DNA of 64,000 nucleotides from DASUPK01 sp963815665 (GTDB taxonomy: Bacteria; Actinomycetota; Thermoleophilia; Solirubrobacterales; 70-9): NCBI GenBank assembly GCA_963815665.1, contig CAWFHN010000013.1:372001-436000 (forward strand), in the 5' to 3' direction. The notes beneath the pieces were generated by a model. It had not been told where the DNA came from. It made no database searches and worked only from the letters and a program-made list of their open reading frames with translations. Of the stretch, positions 40,363 to 48,855 are shown in pieces; position 1 is the stretch's first letter, and every line of letters begins with the position of its first letter. The translations under genes and the position numbers were made by a program.

Positions 40363-41244
40363 ATGGCCACGACCGACAACGGCGTCGAGCTGATGGGCGC
40401 GTACTGGACGACCGCCGGCCCGACGCAGCCGCACCAGGGTCAGGAGTGGAGCAACTTCGACTTTGCCGATCGCTGCTCGGAGGCCGCCAAGGCCGGGATG
40501 AAGGGGATCGGGATCTGGCACGCCGACCTGGCCCACCAGCTCGAAAGCCGCAGCCTCGCCGACATCGGGAAGCTGATGGACGACAACGGGTTGAGGGACC
40601 TCGAGCTCGAGTTCATCTGGGGCTTCTTCGAGGACGAGGGGACCGAGGGCCGCAAGGAATCGGATGAGATGCGCGACCTCCTGCTCGAGGCCGCCGGGGC
40701 GCTGGGCGCGCACCACGTCAAGGTCGGCAACATCCCAGGCGTCCCCTGCGAGCTGCCGAAGCTCACCGAGCGCTACGCGGAGCTCTGCGCGCACGCCGCC
40801 GAGCGGACCGACGCGGTGATCGCGTACGAGTTCATGCCGTTCGACGTCAACGTCGACAACCTCGATGCCGCCGTGGCCGTGGTCGAGGGCGCCGGCGCCA
40901 AGAACGGCGGCCTGGTGATCGACACCTGGCACATGGCGAAGCTCGGGATCGCGCCTGACGACCTGAAGCGGATCTCGCTCCCGTACCTGACCTGGGTCGA
41001 GCTCAGCGACGGCAAGTTCGAGTGGATGGAGGACCGCATCGAGGAGACGACCAGGTTCCGGAAGCTGCCGGGCGAGGGTGAGTTCGACATCCGCGGCTAC
41101 ATCCGCGCCGCTCAGGAGATGGGCTACGACGACGCCTGGGGCATCGAGGTGCTCTCCGACGAGCTCCGCGCGGAGCCGATCGACGAGATGTACCGGCACG
41201 CCTTCGAGGCCGCCATGTCGCAGTTCCAGCCGGTCGCCGCTTGA
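40363..41244 (+). CDS. Sugar-phosphate isomerase/epimerase-like TIM-barrel protein
   Basis: About 293 residues of the AP-endonuclease-2/xylose-isomerase-like fold. Candidate metal ligands are Glu in AYEFMPFD, Asp and His in VIDTWHM, Asp in ELSDGK and Glu in GIEVLSD. GGAGGAG (40351-40357) fits ATG 40363 better than the overlapping GTG 40357. Members include sugar isomerases and 3-dehydroshikimate dehydratase, which makes protocatechuate; in QuiC-type enzymes that domain is fused to a VOC domain, and here a VOC gene is adjacent. Function is therefore open. Confidence 0.75.
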   Translation: MATTDNGVELMGAYWTTAGPTQPHQGQEWSNFDFADRCSEAAKAGMKGIGIWHADLAHQLESRSLADIGKLMDDNGLRDLELEFIWGFFEDEGTEGRKESDEMRDLLLEAAGALGAHHVKVGNIPGVPCELPKLTERYAELCAHAAERTDAVIAYEFMPFDVNVDNLDAAVAVVEGAGAKNGGLVIDTWHMAKLGIAPDDLKRISLPYLTWVELSDGKFEWMEDRIEETTRFRKLPGEGEFDIRGYIRAAQEMGYDDAWGIEVLSDELRAEPIDEMYRHAFEAAMSQFQPVAA

Positions 41245-42218
41245 CCAAGCTCGACGCCGATGCCGCCCGTGAGGGACTGCGGACGATGTGGCGGATCCGC
41301 GCCTTCGAGGAGCGCGTCGCGCGGCTGAAGCAGGCCGACGAGGTCCACGGCCTGATCCACCTGAGCCTGGGCCAGGAGGCGGTCGCCGCCGGCGTCTGCG
41401 GCCAGCTGCGCGACGACGACGCCGCCTACTCCGGGCACCGCGCCCACGGCCACGCGATCGCCAAGGGCGCACCGGCCGACCGGGTGATGGCCGAGCTGAT
41501 GGGCCGCGACGACGGCCTCTGCCACGGGCTCGGCGGCTCGATGCACCTGGTCGACGTCGAGCATGGCCTGATGGGCGCGACGGGCGTGGTCGGGGGCAAC
41601 ATCCCGATCGCCCTGGGTACTGCCCTGGCCACCCACCTCGACGGCGGCGACCAGGCCACGGTCGTCTTCTTCGGCGACGGCGCCGTGCAGGCCGGCCACT
41701 TCAACGAGACCGTCAACCTCGCCACCCTCTGGGGCCTGCCGCTGATCCTGGTCTGCGAGAACAACGGCTTCGCCGAGTTCACGCCGCGCTCGGCGCACAC
41801 GAACGTGGAACGCGTGAGCGACGTGGTCGCTCCATACGAGCTCACCCGCGAGACCGTCGACGGCAACGACCTGGCCGCCGTGTGGGGCGCGTTCGGGGGA
41901 TTTCTGGAGAAGGTCCGAAAGGGCGAGGGTCCGCTGCTACTCGAATGCCTCACCCACCGGCTCAGCGGCCACTACGTCGGCGACCCGGCACAGTACCGAG
42001 AGGCGCTCGCGGACGAGGAGTGGCAGGAGAAGGACCCGATCATGCGGCTGCAGCGGAGCGCCGCCAAGGCGAAGTGGCTCGACGAGGATGCCGCGGCCGC
42101 GATCGAGGCCGAGGCGCGGGAGGAGGTCGAGTCCGCGGTGGAGTTCGGCCGGGCGAGCGGCTTCCCGTCGCCGAAAATCGCCGCCTCGCTCGTCTATGCC
42201 GACCCGGAGGCGGGCTGA
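41241..42218 (+). CDS. Thiamine-diphosphate dehydrogenase E1 alpha subunit, second pair
   Basis: A 325-residue E1 alpha protein, clearly different from the one at 37718. The ThDP motif runs from FFGDGAVQAG to CENNGF (about 139-172). HRAHGHAIAKG and the GSMHLVD segments are typical of acetoin-dehydrogenase-like E1. The TTG start overlaps the upstream stop (TTGA), and the stop overlaps the next ATG (TGATG). As with the first pair, no E2 or E3 gene is nearby. Confidence 0.87.
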   Translation: MTKLDADAAREGLRTMWRIRAFEERVARLKQADEVHGLIHLSLGQEAVAAGVCGQLRDDDAAYSGHRAHGHAIAKGAPADRVMAELMGRDDGLCHGLGGSMHLVDVEHGLMGATGVVGGNIPIALGTALATHLDGGDQATVVFFGDGAVQAGHFNETVNLATLWGLPLILVCENNGFAEFTPRSAHTNVERVSDVVAPYELTRETVDGNDLAAVWGAFGGFLEKVRKGEGPLLLECLTHRLSGHYVGDPAQYREALADEEWQEKDPIMRLQRSAAKAKWLDEDAAAAIEAEAREEVESAVEFGRASGFPSPKIAASLVYADPEAG

Positions 42219-43204
42219 TGCCGGAGACGACCTTCGTCAAGGCGGTCAACGCGACGCTCGCCGACGCGATGCGCGCCGATGACGACGTGATCGTGATCGG
42301 CGAGGACGTCGCGGAGGGAGGCCCCTACACCGCGACCGGCGGCCTCGCCGAGGAGTTCGGCACCGAGCGCGTCCTCAACACGCCGATCAGCGAGGCGGCG
42401 ATCTGCGGCGTCGCGATTGGCGCCGCCCAGTCCGGCAAGCGCCCGGTGCTGGAGATCATGTTCATCGACTTCCTCACCCTGGCGCTGGACCAGCTGGTCA
42501 ACGCCGCCGCCAAGGCGCACTTCATGTCCGGAGGCCAGCTCCGGGTGCCGCTGGTGCTGCGGACCCAGGGAGGCGCCGGGTCGCGGGGCGCCGCCCAGCA
42601 CTCCCAGAGCCTGGAAGCCTGGCTCACCCACATCCCGGGGCTGAAGGTGGTGATGCCGAGCCGCGCCGAGGATGCGGCCGGACTGCTCGTCAGCTCGATC
42701 GCCGACCCCAACCCGGTCGTCTTCATCGAGCACAAGAACCTCTACTTCCGCAAGGAGGAGGTCCCCGGCGAGCCCGAGCCGGTGCCGATCGGGCGGGCCC
42801 GAGTGGCGCGCGAGGGATCGGACGTGACGATCGTGGCCCTGTCACGGATGGTCGGCGAGTCGCTGGCAGCCGCCGATCGCCTGGCCGCGGACGGCGTCAA
42901 GGCCGAGGTGATCGACCCGCGGACGCTGATCCCGCTCGACCTCGACGCGATCGTCGACTCGGTCAGGCGCACGAACCGGCTGGTGATCGCCCATGAGGCC
43001 GTCGAGCACGGCGGCTTCGGCGCTGAGATCGCCACCCGGGTGCAGGCGGCGGCATTCGACGACCTCGACGCCCCGGTGGAGCGAGTGGGCGCGCCGTTCA
43101 CCCCGGTCCCGCTCAGCCCGCAGCTCGAAGACGCCTACCTGCCGGGGGCCGACGAGGTCTACGCGGCCGCACGGGCGACGCTGGGCGCGCCAGGTCCGGG
43201 GTAG
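42218..43204 (+). CDS. Thiamine-diphosphate dehydrogenase E1 beta subunit, second pair
   Basis: A 328-residue E1 beta protein. It has VIGEDVAEGG near the N-terminus, the active-site segment RGAAQHSQS (about 125-133), and a C-terminal domain with VIDPRTLIPLD and HEAVEHGGFG. It forms the heterotetramer with the preceding alpha subunit. The ATG overlaps the alpha stop; the longer frame before it lies within the alpha gene. It ends the plus-strand operon, and the next gene is convergent. Confidence 0.87.
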   Translation: MPETTFVKAVNATLADAMRADDDVIVIGEDVAEGGPYTATGGLAEEFGTERVLNTPISEAAICGVAIGAAQSGKRPVLEIMFIDFLTLALDQLVNAAAKAHFMSGGQLRVPLVLRTQGGAGSRGAAQHSQSLEAWLTHIPGLKVVMPSRAEDAAGLLVSSIADPNPVVFIEHKNLYFRKEEVPGEPEPVPIGRARVAREGSDVTIVALSRMVGESLAAADRLAADGVKAEVIDPRTLIPLDLDAIVDSVRRTNRLVIAHEAVEHGGFGAEIATRVQAAAFDDLDAPVERVGAPFTPVPLSPQLEDAYLPGADEVYAAARATLGAPGPG

Positions 43205-43223
43205 CGCCCGGAGACAAGGGCAG

Positions 43224-43237
43224 GAGCGCCAGCGCTC
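43224..43237. terminator. Weak hairpin between convergent genes
   Basis: GAGCG-CCAG-CGCTC forms a short stem between the E1 beta stop (43204) and the methyltransferase stop (43238). There is no T-run, so a terminator role is only suggested by position. Confidence 0.2.
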
Positions 43238-43909
43238 TCAGCCACCAGCGGTTTCCGGCTTGCCGGCCACGATGACCTCGGAGGGAACTCCCCAGTGCGC
43301 GACCACCGCCCGATCGCGTACTCGCCAACCGCCGGGCGCGAGAAGCTCGCTCAGCTCGATCGGCCGACACCCCCCGAGGAGCGAAGGCCGGCGCTTCGCG
43401 ACCGCTTCCCATCCGCGCGAAACCAGCCGGGTGGTTGGTGTGACCCCGTGGGTGAGGCCGACCACGCAAAGAAGCCCGGTTGGAGCGAGCAATCGCTGCG
43501 CCTCCGCGAGCAGCCGCCGCGCGTCCTCGACCGTGAGGAGATCGAAGACGTACGTGGCCGCGAAGCGGTCGAACCCGCCGTCATCCCCCGGCAGCTCCAG
43601 CGCGGGCGGGTCGACCAGGACGACCTCCGCCCGTGGTCTCCACCGGGCGAGTCGCTCACGCGCGAGCGCCACCATCTTCGGGCTGATGTCGACGCCGAGG
43701 TAGCGAGCGCCCTCGGGGAGGCGATTGCGCAGGAGCGAGGCCGCGAAGCGCCCGGTACCACAGCCGAGCTCGAATACCGACCTAGCCTCAGCTAAGGCGC
43801 CGAGCTCCGCCAGCCGGGATGTCGCGGCGTCCTCGTAGAAGCGCTGTGTGTCCTGCGCTCGTCCGATTCGGTCATAGACCCGACGCGCCTGTTCAGCAGC
43901 CAACGGCAT
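43238..43909 (-). CDS. Class I SAM-dependent methyltransferase
   Basis: 223 residues with the SAM-binding motif FELGCGTGRF (about 46-55), an acidic motif II (LGVDISPKM) and VVLVDPPALELPG after it. The N-terminus (RVYDRIGRAQDTQRFYE) is like UbiE/phosphatidylethanolamine-type methyltransferases. It is monocistronic and convergent with the E1 operon. The substrate is unknown; O-methylation of a phenol or lipid is possible. It is not obviously linked to the catabolic genes. Confidence 0.82.
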   Translation of the reverse strand: MPLAAEQARRVYDRIGRAQDTQRFYEDAATSRLAELGALAEARSVFELGCGTGRFAASLLRNRLPEGARYLGVDISPKMVALARERLARWRPRAEVVLVDPPALELPGDDGGFDRFAATYVFDLLTVEDARRLLAEAQRLLAPTGLLCVVGLTHGVTPTTRLVSRGWEAVAKRRPSLLGGCRPIELSELLAPGGWRVRDRAVVAHWGVPSEVIVAGKPETAGG

Positions 43910-44284
43910 GGGCTAGCTCCAGTCTGGCGCGTTCAGGGCCTCATGTAGCGCTGGTCGCGCGAGATGGTCGCAGCGGGTCACAGGGACTTGACATCCGCCC
44001 GGCATCGGCGCGTTAGATGTCCCGTGCATGCGCGCCGATCCACCGCTGCGCTCTACGAAAGCACGAGCCGCGCTCGCCATCGCCGCCGTCGCGCCGTTCG
44101 CGCAGTCGTGGTCGAATGGCGCCCTAGCCGCGTGCCATGGCTAACGCCTTGGTAGCCATGGCTAACGTCCCTGCGGAAGGGCGCTGACGACGCGCAACGG
44201 AGTCGCCACGGGATCTGTCAAATAGCTTGTTTTATTCCGGCGCCACGTATAGGGTGCGTGGCCGTGGCGAGGAGCTGGCTGATC
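43910..44284. other. Intergenic region with promoter-like and operator-like sequence
   Basis: This gap separates the methyltransferase and GMC dehydrogenase genes, transcribed away from each other. It holds a perfect TTGACA (43988-43993) without a good -10, a possible 38-codon open frame (44028-44144) with no clear ribosome site, the tandem palindromes at 44134-44167, and an AT-rich patch with TTGTTT (44227-44232) and TATAGG (44248-44253) just before the GMC operon. No RNA gene was recognised. Confidence 0.5.
44134..44167. promoter_or_regulatory. Tandem palindromic operator candidate
   Basis: GCCATGGCTAACG is present twice, at 44134-44146 and 44155-44167, exactly 21 bases (two helical turns) apart. 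The second copy is centred on the perfect 12-base palindrome TAGCCATGGCTA (44153-44164), and the first contains GCCATGGC. Two dimers could bind the same DNA face upstream of the GMC operon. Confidence 0.5.
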
Positions 44285-44650
44285 ATGGACGAGGGCCGAG
44301 CCTCGGCGCTCGCGGCGCTGTGCGAGGCGATCGTGCCGGGGTCCGGCCGCGTCGAGCCGGCCGCCTACGTCGACGCGAAGCTCGCGATGGCGGACGAGGG
44401 CACGCGGGCGGCAGCGCTGGGGGCGATCGACTCGCTGGCCGACGTCGCCGGCGGCGGAGCGGAGGCGCTCGCGGACCGCGCGCAGACACCCGAGTTCATG
44501 ATGATCCGGGCGCTGGCGATCGAGGCCTTCTACAGCGACTTCGTCGCGCCCGGCGCGGACGGGCCCGGCGCCTGGGAGGAGATCGACTTCGACTTCCCGC
44601 TGGCGAGCCAGATCCAGCACGATTGGTCCTATCTCGGGATCCCGGCGTGA
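44285..44650 (+). CDS. Gluconate 2-dehydrogenase subunit 3-like small subunit
   Basis: About 121 residues, helical, beginning DEGRASALAALCEAIVPG, which resembles the N-terminal domain of the fused GMC enzyme at 7789-9708. I chose ATG 44285, with AGGAG at 44270-44274; GTG 44258 in the same frame is possible and would add nine residues. The stop overlaps the start of the GMC flavoprotein (GTGA). It is thus the detached version of the accessory domain and probably stabilises or couples the large subunit. Confidence 0.72.
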   Translation: MDEGRASALAALCEAIVPGSGRVEPAAYVDAKLAMADEGTRAAALGAIDSLADVAGGGAEALADRAQTPEFMMIRALAIEAFYSDFVAPGADGPGAWEEIDFDFPLASQIQHDWSYLGIPA

Positions 44651-46140
44651 CCGAGCGCTTCGACGTGGTCGTCGTCGGATCCGGCGCGGGTGGCGGCGTG
44701 GTCGCGGGGGAGCTCGCGCAGCGCGGGCGCAGCGTCGTCCTGCTCGAGGCCGGGCCCCACCTGACCGCCGCCGACTTCGTCCGCTGGGAGGCGAAGGCCG
44801 CCCACGACTTCTGGTGGCCGCTCCGGATGGCGATGGTCGACGGCGGCGCCGGCGGCGCGGTGCCGATCTTCGGCGGCCGCTGCGTCGGCGGCACCACGAC
44901 GATGAACACCAAGGTCGCCTTCCGCGCGCACGACTTCGAGTTCGCCAAGTGGCACAACGCCAGCGGGCTGCTCGGCGACGGCGGTGAGCCGTTCGGGATC
45001 GAGGACCTCGCCTCCCACTACTGCCGGGTCGAGAAGGCACTCGGCGTCAGGGAGCGAGCCGACTGGCCCGAGTGCGTGCGGACGCTCGATCGCGGGTTCC
45101 GCGAGCTCGGCTCGGAGCTGGAGCCGGTCGACTCCTACACGGACGTCAACTGCATGAAGTGCGGATCCTGCCTCCAGGGCTGCCCGACCAACGCCGGCAA
45201 GAACACGATGAACACCTACATCCACGAGGCAACGGCCGTCGGCAAGCTCGACCTGCGCGCCGATTCCCCGGTCGAGCGGGTCCTGTTCGCCGGGCTGGAT
45301 GGCGGGCTCGAGGCGACGGGCGTCGAGTACCGCGACGCCGAGGGAGAGCTCCACACGATCGAGGCCGGCGCCGTCGTGGTGGCGGCCGGGGCGCTCAACA
45401 CCCCGCAGATCCTGATCCGCTCGGGACTGCCCGAGGCGAGCGGCAATTCCGAGAGCAGCGAGTGGATCGGGCGCAACCTCGGCCTCCACCCCGCCGCCTT
45501 CGTCTTCGGCCTCTTCGACGAGCCCCAGGACGCCCACCGCGTCTACCCGATCACCTCGCACTGCATGGACTTCATGCGCGACGAGGACGGCGGCTTCGTG
45601 CTCGAGGCCGCGACGATCCAGGACCCGATCGGCTTCGCGACCAGCATCGCGGACGAGGACGGGCCCCTCTGGGGCGAGCGGCTGGTCGAGGCCGTGAGGC
45701 AGTACCGCAACTGGAACGGGATCCTCGTGCTCGCCAACGACGAGAACAACGGCCGCGTGGTCGTCGGCGAGGACGGCACCGAGAGCTTCGAGGCCCACTT
45801 CGACCAGGTCGAGCGCGAGCGCATGGAGAACGCCCTCGCGTTCGGCAGGAAGGTGATGGAGGCCGCGGGGGCCAAGCAGGTAGCCACGACCGGGCCGGCC
45901 AGCACCCACGTCCAGGGAACGTGCCGGATGGGGTCAGACCCCGCGCGCTCCGTGGTCGATGCCAACTGCGAGTCCCACGACGCGAAGCGGCTCTTCGTGG
46001 GGGACGCCTCGCTCTTCCCGAAGACCCTGTCGGTCAACCCGTCGATGACGATCATGGCCCTCGCCGATCGCCTCGCCCAGCACCTGGACGAGGACCCGAA
46101 CCGGTACCTGAGCGCGCAGGCCGCGGAGGTCACGGCGTGA
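44647..46140 (+). CDS. FAD-dependent GMC oxidoreductase large subunit with four-Cys motif
   Basis: 497 residues. The FAD motif GSGAGGG lies at 11-17, and GGRCVGGTTTMN follows near 80. A ferredoxin-like CxxCxxCxxxCP sits at C169, C172, C175 and C179, in the same place as the Cys cluster of related GMC enzymes. The C-terminus has STHVQGTCRMG and LSVNPSMTI, giving the His-Asn catalytic pair. It should oxidise an alcohol, perhaps passing electrons through an iron-sulfur centre if the Cys motif binds one. The GTG start overlaps the small subunit, and the stop overlaps an alcohol dehydrogenase start. Confidence 0.85.
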   Translation: MTERFDVVVVGSGAGGGVVAGELAQRGRSVVLLEAGPHLTAADFVRWEAKAAHDFWWPLRMAMVDGGAGGAVPIFGGRCVGGTTTMNTKVAFRAHDFEFAKWHNASGLLGDGGEPFGIEDLASHYCRVEKALGVRERADWPECVRTLDRGFRELGSELEPVDSYTDVNCMKCGSCLQGCPTNAGKNTMNTYIHEATAVGKLDLRADSPVERVLFAGLDGGLEATGVEYRDAEGELHTIEAGAVVVAAGALNTPQILIRSGLPEASGNSESSEWIGRNLGLHPAAFVFGLFDEPQDAHRVYPITSHCMDFMRDEDGGFVLEAATIQDPIGFATSIADEDGPLWGERLVEAVRQYRNWNGILVLANDENNGRVVVGEDGTESFEAHFDQVERERMENALAFGRKVMEAAGAKQVATTGPASTHVQGTCRMGSDPARSVVDANCESHDAKRLFVGDASLFPKTLSVNPSMTIMALADRLAQHLDEDPNRYLSAQAAEVTA

Positions 46141-47171
46141 AGGCCGCGGTCCTGAACGACTACAACCAGCCGCTCGAGCTGGAGGAGCGACCCGAGCCCG
46201 AGATCACTCGGCCCAACCAGGTGCGCGTCAAGATCGAGGCTGCGGGCGTCTGCTCGACCGACCTGCACGCGATCGACGGCCAGCTGGCTCCGGCGGGGAT
46301 GGACGTGCCCCGGGTCCTCGGTCACGAGAACGGCGGTCGGGTGGAGGAGGTCGGTGACCTGGTCACCAGCGTCAAGGTCGGCGACCCCGTGCTGATCTAC
46401 CCGCCCCACAGCTGCGGGGTCTGCGTCAACTGCCGGCGGGGCCGCGACATGCACTGCGAGCACCATGAGTTCACCGGCCTGTCCCTGGACGGCGGCTTCA
46501 CGGAGTACCTGGTGGTGGGCGAGCGGGAGATCGTGCCCCTGCCGGCGTGGATGGACCCCGTCGAGGTCGCACCCCACTCGGACGCGGGGATCACGGCCTA
46601 CCACGCGATCAAGAAGGTCGCCCACCTGATGACACCCGGCTCCACCACGGTGGTGCTAGGCGCCGGGGGCGTCGGGCACATCGGCCTCCAACTCGCACGC
46701 GAGATGGGGGACGGGACGGTGGTCGTCGTCGACCCGCACCCCGGCCGCCGCAAGCTCGCCGAGGAGCTGGGCGCCGACTGGGCCGTGGACTCCGACGGCG
46801 TCGTGGAGACCATCTGGGAGCTCAGCCAGGGCCGCGGCGCCGCCCTCGTCCTCGACTTCGTCGGCACGGACCAGACCCATGCGGACGGCCTGGGGATGCT
46901 CGGTCTCCAGGGCACCTACTCGATGATCGGCTTCGGCGGCATGGTCACGGCCCCCTCGGTGATGCTGGTCAGCCAGGAGCAGTCGCTGGTCGCCAACCTG
47001 GTCGGCAGCTGGACCGACCTCTGGGACGTTCTGCAGCTCCACGCGGCCGGCAAGATCACCCTGAAGACCGAGACGCATCCGCTCGACGACATCAACGAGG
47101 TGCTCGGCCGGCTGCGCGAGGGCGACATCACCGGGCGCGCCGTGCTCCTCCCTCACGCCAACGGATCCTGA
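46137..47171 (+). CDS. Zinc-dependent alcohol dehydrogenase
   Basis: 344 residues of the medium-chain family. Catalytic zinc ligands are C39 (AGVCSTD) and the HEN pair (about 61-63). The structural zinc site appears as CGVCVNCRRGRDMHC (about 87-101). The NAD motif is LGAGGVGHIG. GTG 46137 overlaps the GMC stop (GTGA). It would catalyse a pyridine-nucleotide-linked alcohol/aldehyde step next to the flavin-linked one. The substrate is not known; benzyl-alcohol-type compounds are plausible. Confidence 0.85.
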   Translation: MKAAVLNDYNQPLELEERPEPEITRPNQVRVKIEAAGVCSTDLHAIDGQLAPAGMDVPRVLGHENGGRVEEVGDLVTSVKVGDPVLIYPPHSCGVCVNCRRGRDMHCEHHEFTGLSLDGGFTEYLVVGEREIVPLPAWMDPVEVAPHSDAGITAYHAIKKVAHLMTPGSTTVVLGAGGVGHIGLQLAREMGDGTVVVVDPHPGRRKLAEELGADWAVDSDGVVETIWELSQGRGAALVLDFVGTDQTHADGLGMLGLQGTYSMIGFGGMVTAPSVMLVSQEQSLVANLVGSWTDLWDVLQLHAAGKITLKTETHPLDDINEVLGRLREGDITGRAVLLPHANGS

Positions 47172-47179
47172 ACGGCCGG

Positions 47180-48091
47180 ATGCGCGTCGTCGAGGTGACC
47201 GAGCTCGGTGGGCCGGAGGTGCTGAAGGTCGCGGAGCGGCCCCAGCCCGAGGCGGGGCCGGGCCAGGTCGTCGTTCGCATTCGGGCGGCCAACGTCAACC
47301 CGACCGACCTGGGTGCGCGCGCCGGCGCCGGCCGCGCCGTCCCCGACCCTCCCTTCGTCCTCGGCTGGGATCTGGCGGGCGAGGTGGCGGCGGTGGGAGA
47401 GGGAGTCGGCGACTTCGCCCCCGGCGACCGGGTAGTCGGGATGATCCAGTGGTACGACCAGAAGGGATCGGTGGGCGCATACGCGGAGTCGGTCGCGGTC
47501 GACGCGGACTGGCTGGTCCCGCTGCCCGATGGTCTCAGCTTCGTCGACGGCTGCACCGTCCCCCTCAACGCGGTCACCGCGGTCGAGGGACTCGAGCTCC
47601 TCGACCTCCCCAAGCCGACCACGATTCTGGTGACCGGCGCGGGAGGGGCGGTCGGCGGCTTCGCGGTGCAGCTCGCCGCCGCCGCGGGTCACCGGGTGAT
47701 CGCGCTCGCCGGCCGCGACGACGAGGACTGGCCGCGCGAGCTCGGAGCCGCCGAGGTGCTGCCGCGCGACAGCGACCTGGGCTCGATCGAGCCGGTGCCC
47801 GCGGTGTTCGACGCCGTCCCCCTCGGCGAGCCCGTCTTCGCCGCCGTGCAGGACGGCGGCGCGATCGTCAGCACCCGGCGGCCACCGGAGGCGGATCCGG
47901 AGCGGCGGATCCGCCAGGAGTCCTTCCTGATCCACCAGAACCGCGAGGCCCTGCGAGAGCAGGTCGAGGCGGCGGCGGTGGGAGAGATCCGCACCCGAGT
48001 CGATCGCGTGCTGCCGCTCGACGAGGCGGCCGAGGCGCACCGCCTGGTCGAGGCCGGTGGGCTCCACGGCAAGGTGGTGCTGGCCACGTGA
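47180..48091 (+). CDS. Zinc-free NADPH:quinone-reductase-like MDR protein
   Basis: 303 residues of the quinone oxidoreductase branch of medium-chain dehydrogenases. It has VVVRIRAANVNPTDL near 34-48 and the NADPH loop VTGAGGAVGGFAVQL (about 152-166). The zinc Cys residues are absent. Such enzymes reduce quinones or enones. The ATG lies 8 bases after the preceding stop, within the same operon. It is followed by a 29-base gap and an alpha/beta hydrolase. Confidence 0.8.
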   Translation: MRVVEVTELGGPEVLKVAERPQPEAGPGQVVVRIRAANVNPTDLGARAGAGRAVPDPPFVLGWDLAGEVAAVGEGVGDFAPGDRVVGMIQWYDQKGSVGAYAESVAVDADWLVPLPDGLSFVDGCTVPLNAVTAVEGLELLDLPKPTTILVTGAGGAVGGFAVQLAAAAGHRVIALAGRDDEDWPRELGAAEVLPRDSDLGSIEPVPAVFDAVPLGEPVFAAVQDGGAIVSTRRPPEADPERRIRQESFLIHQNREALREQVEAAAVGEIRTRVDRVLPLDEAAEAHRLVEAGGLHGKVVLAT

Positions 48092-48120
48092 CTTCCATTC
48101 CTAAGACCTGAGGAGGAGAG

Positions 48121-48855
48121 ATGGCGAGGTTCGTACTCATACACGGCGCCTTCGGCGGAGGCTGGATCTGGGGGCCGCTCGCCGAACGGCTCGAGGCCGC
48201 CGGACACGAGGTCGAGGCCCCCGACCTGCCCGGCATGGGCGACGACAAGACCCCTGTCGGCGAGGTGACGCTGGACCGCTACGCGGAGGCCGTCTGCGAG
48301 ATTCTGGACCGAAGCGAAGAGCCCTCGATCCTGGTCGCCAACAGCATGGGAGGCGTGGTGATGACCGAAGCGGCCGCCCGGCGACCGGACAAGGTGAGCC
48401 GCCTCGTCTACGTCGCCGCCTTCATGCCCGCCGACGGCCAGAGCCTGGTGGCTCTCACCGAGCTGCCGGAGGGCGCCGGCGATCTGGTCCAGGCGACCGT
48501 CGAGGTCTCGGGGGAGCCGCCGGTCGGAACGCTTCCGGAGTCGACGCTGAGGGAGCTCAACCGGGAATGCGACCCGGAGGTGCTCGAGTGGGCTATCGAA
48601 AAGGCCGGGGAGCAGCCGGTCGTCCCGTTCACCGAGTCCGTGTCGCTGAACGAGGAATTCGAGCGGATCCCGCGCAGCTACGTGATCTGCACGAGGGACC
48701 GGGCGATCCCGCCGCCCCTCCAGCGGCGGATGGTCAAGGACCGCGACGTGACCGACGTCGTCGAGCTCGACACCGATCACCACCCGCAGTTGTCGAGGAC
48801 CGAGGAGCTCGCGAATCTGCTCGACGAGCGCGCAGGCCGTGAGGTGGTCGCATGA
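48121..48855 (+). CDS. Alpha/beta hydrolase (EstC/hydroxynitrile-lyase-like)
   Basis: 244 residues with the oxyanion segment LIHGAFGGGW (7-16), nucleophile Ser75 in ANSMGG, acid Asp in CTRDRAI near 195, and His in DTDHHPQL near 221. The short lid and overall form resemble the EstC/salicylate-esterase group, which cleaves small esters or C-C bonds. A strong GAGGAGAG lies before the ATG. Its stop overlaps the VOC gene start (ATGA). The natural substrate is unknown. Confidence 0.8.
   Translation: MARFVLIHGAFGGGWIWGPLAERLEAAGHEVEAPDLPGMGDDKTPVGEVTLDRYAEAVCEILDRSEEPSILVANSMGGVVMTEAAARRPDKVSRLVYVAAFMPADGQSLVALTELPEGAGDLVQATVEVSGEPPVGTLPESTLRELNRECDPEVLEWAIEKAGEQPVVPFTESVSLNEEFERIPRSYVICTRDRAIPPPLQRRMVKDRDVTDVVELDTDHHPQLSRTEELANLLDERAGREVVA

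Noticed and set aside
43224..43237. Intrinsic terminator between convergent genes
   Set aside because: The stem is only five base pairs and no T-run follows; it is kept in the feature list only at low confidence.
44028..44144. A 38-codon open frame in the intergenic region before the GMC operon
   Set aside because: No ribosome binding site and no conserved feature; it overlaps the tandem palindromes, so the DNA is more likely regulatory.
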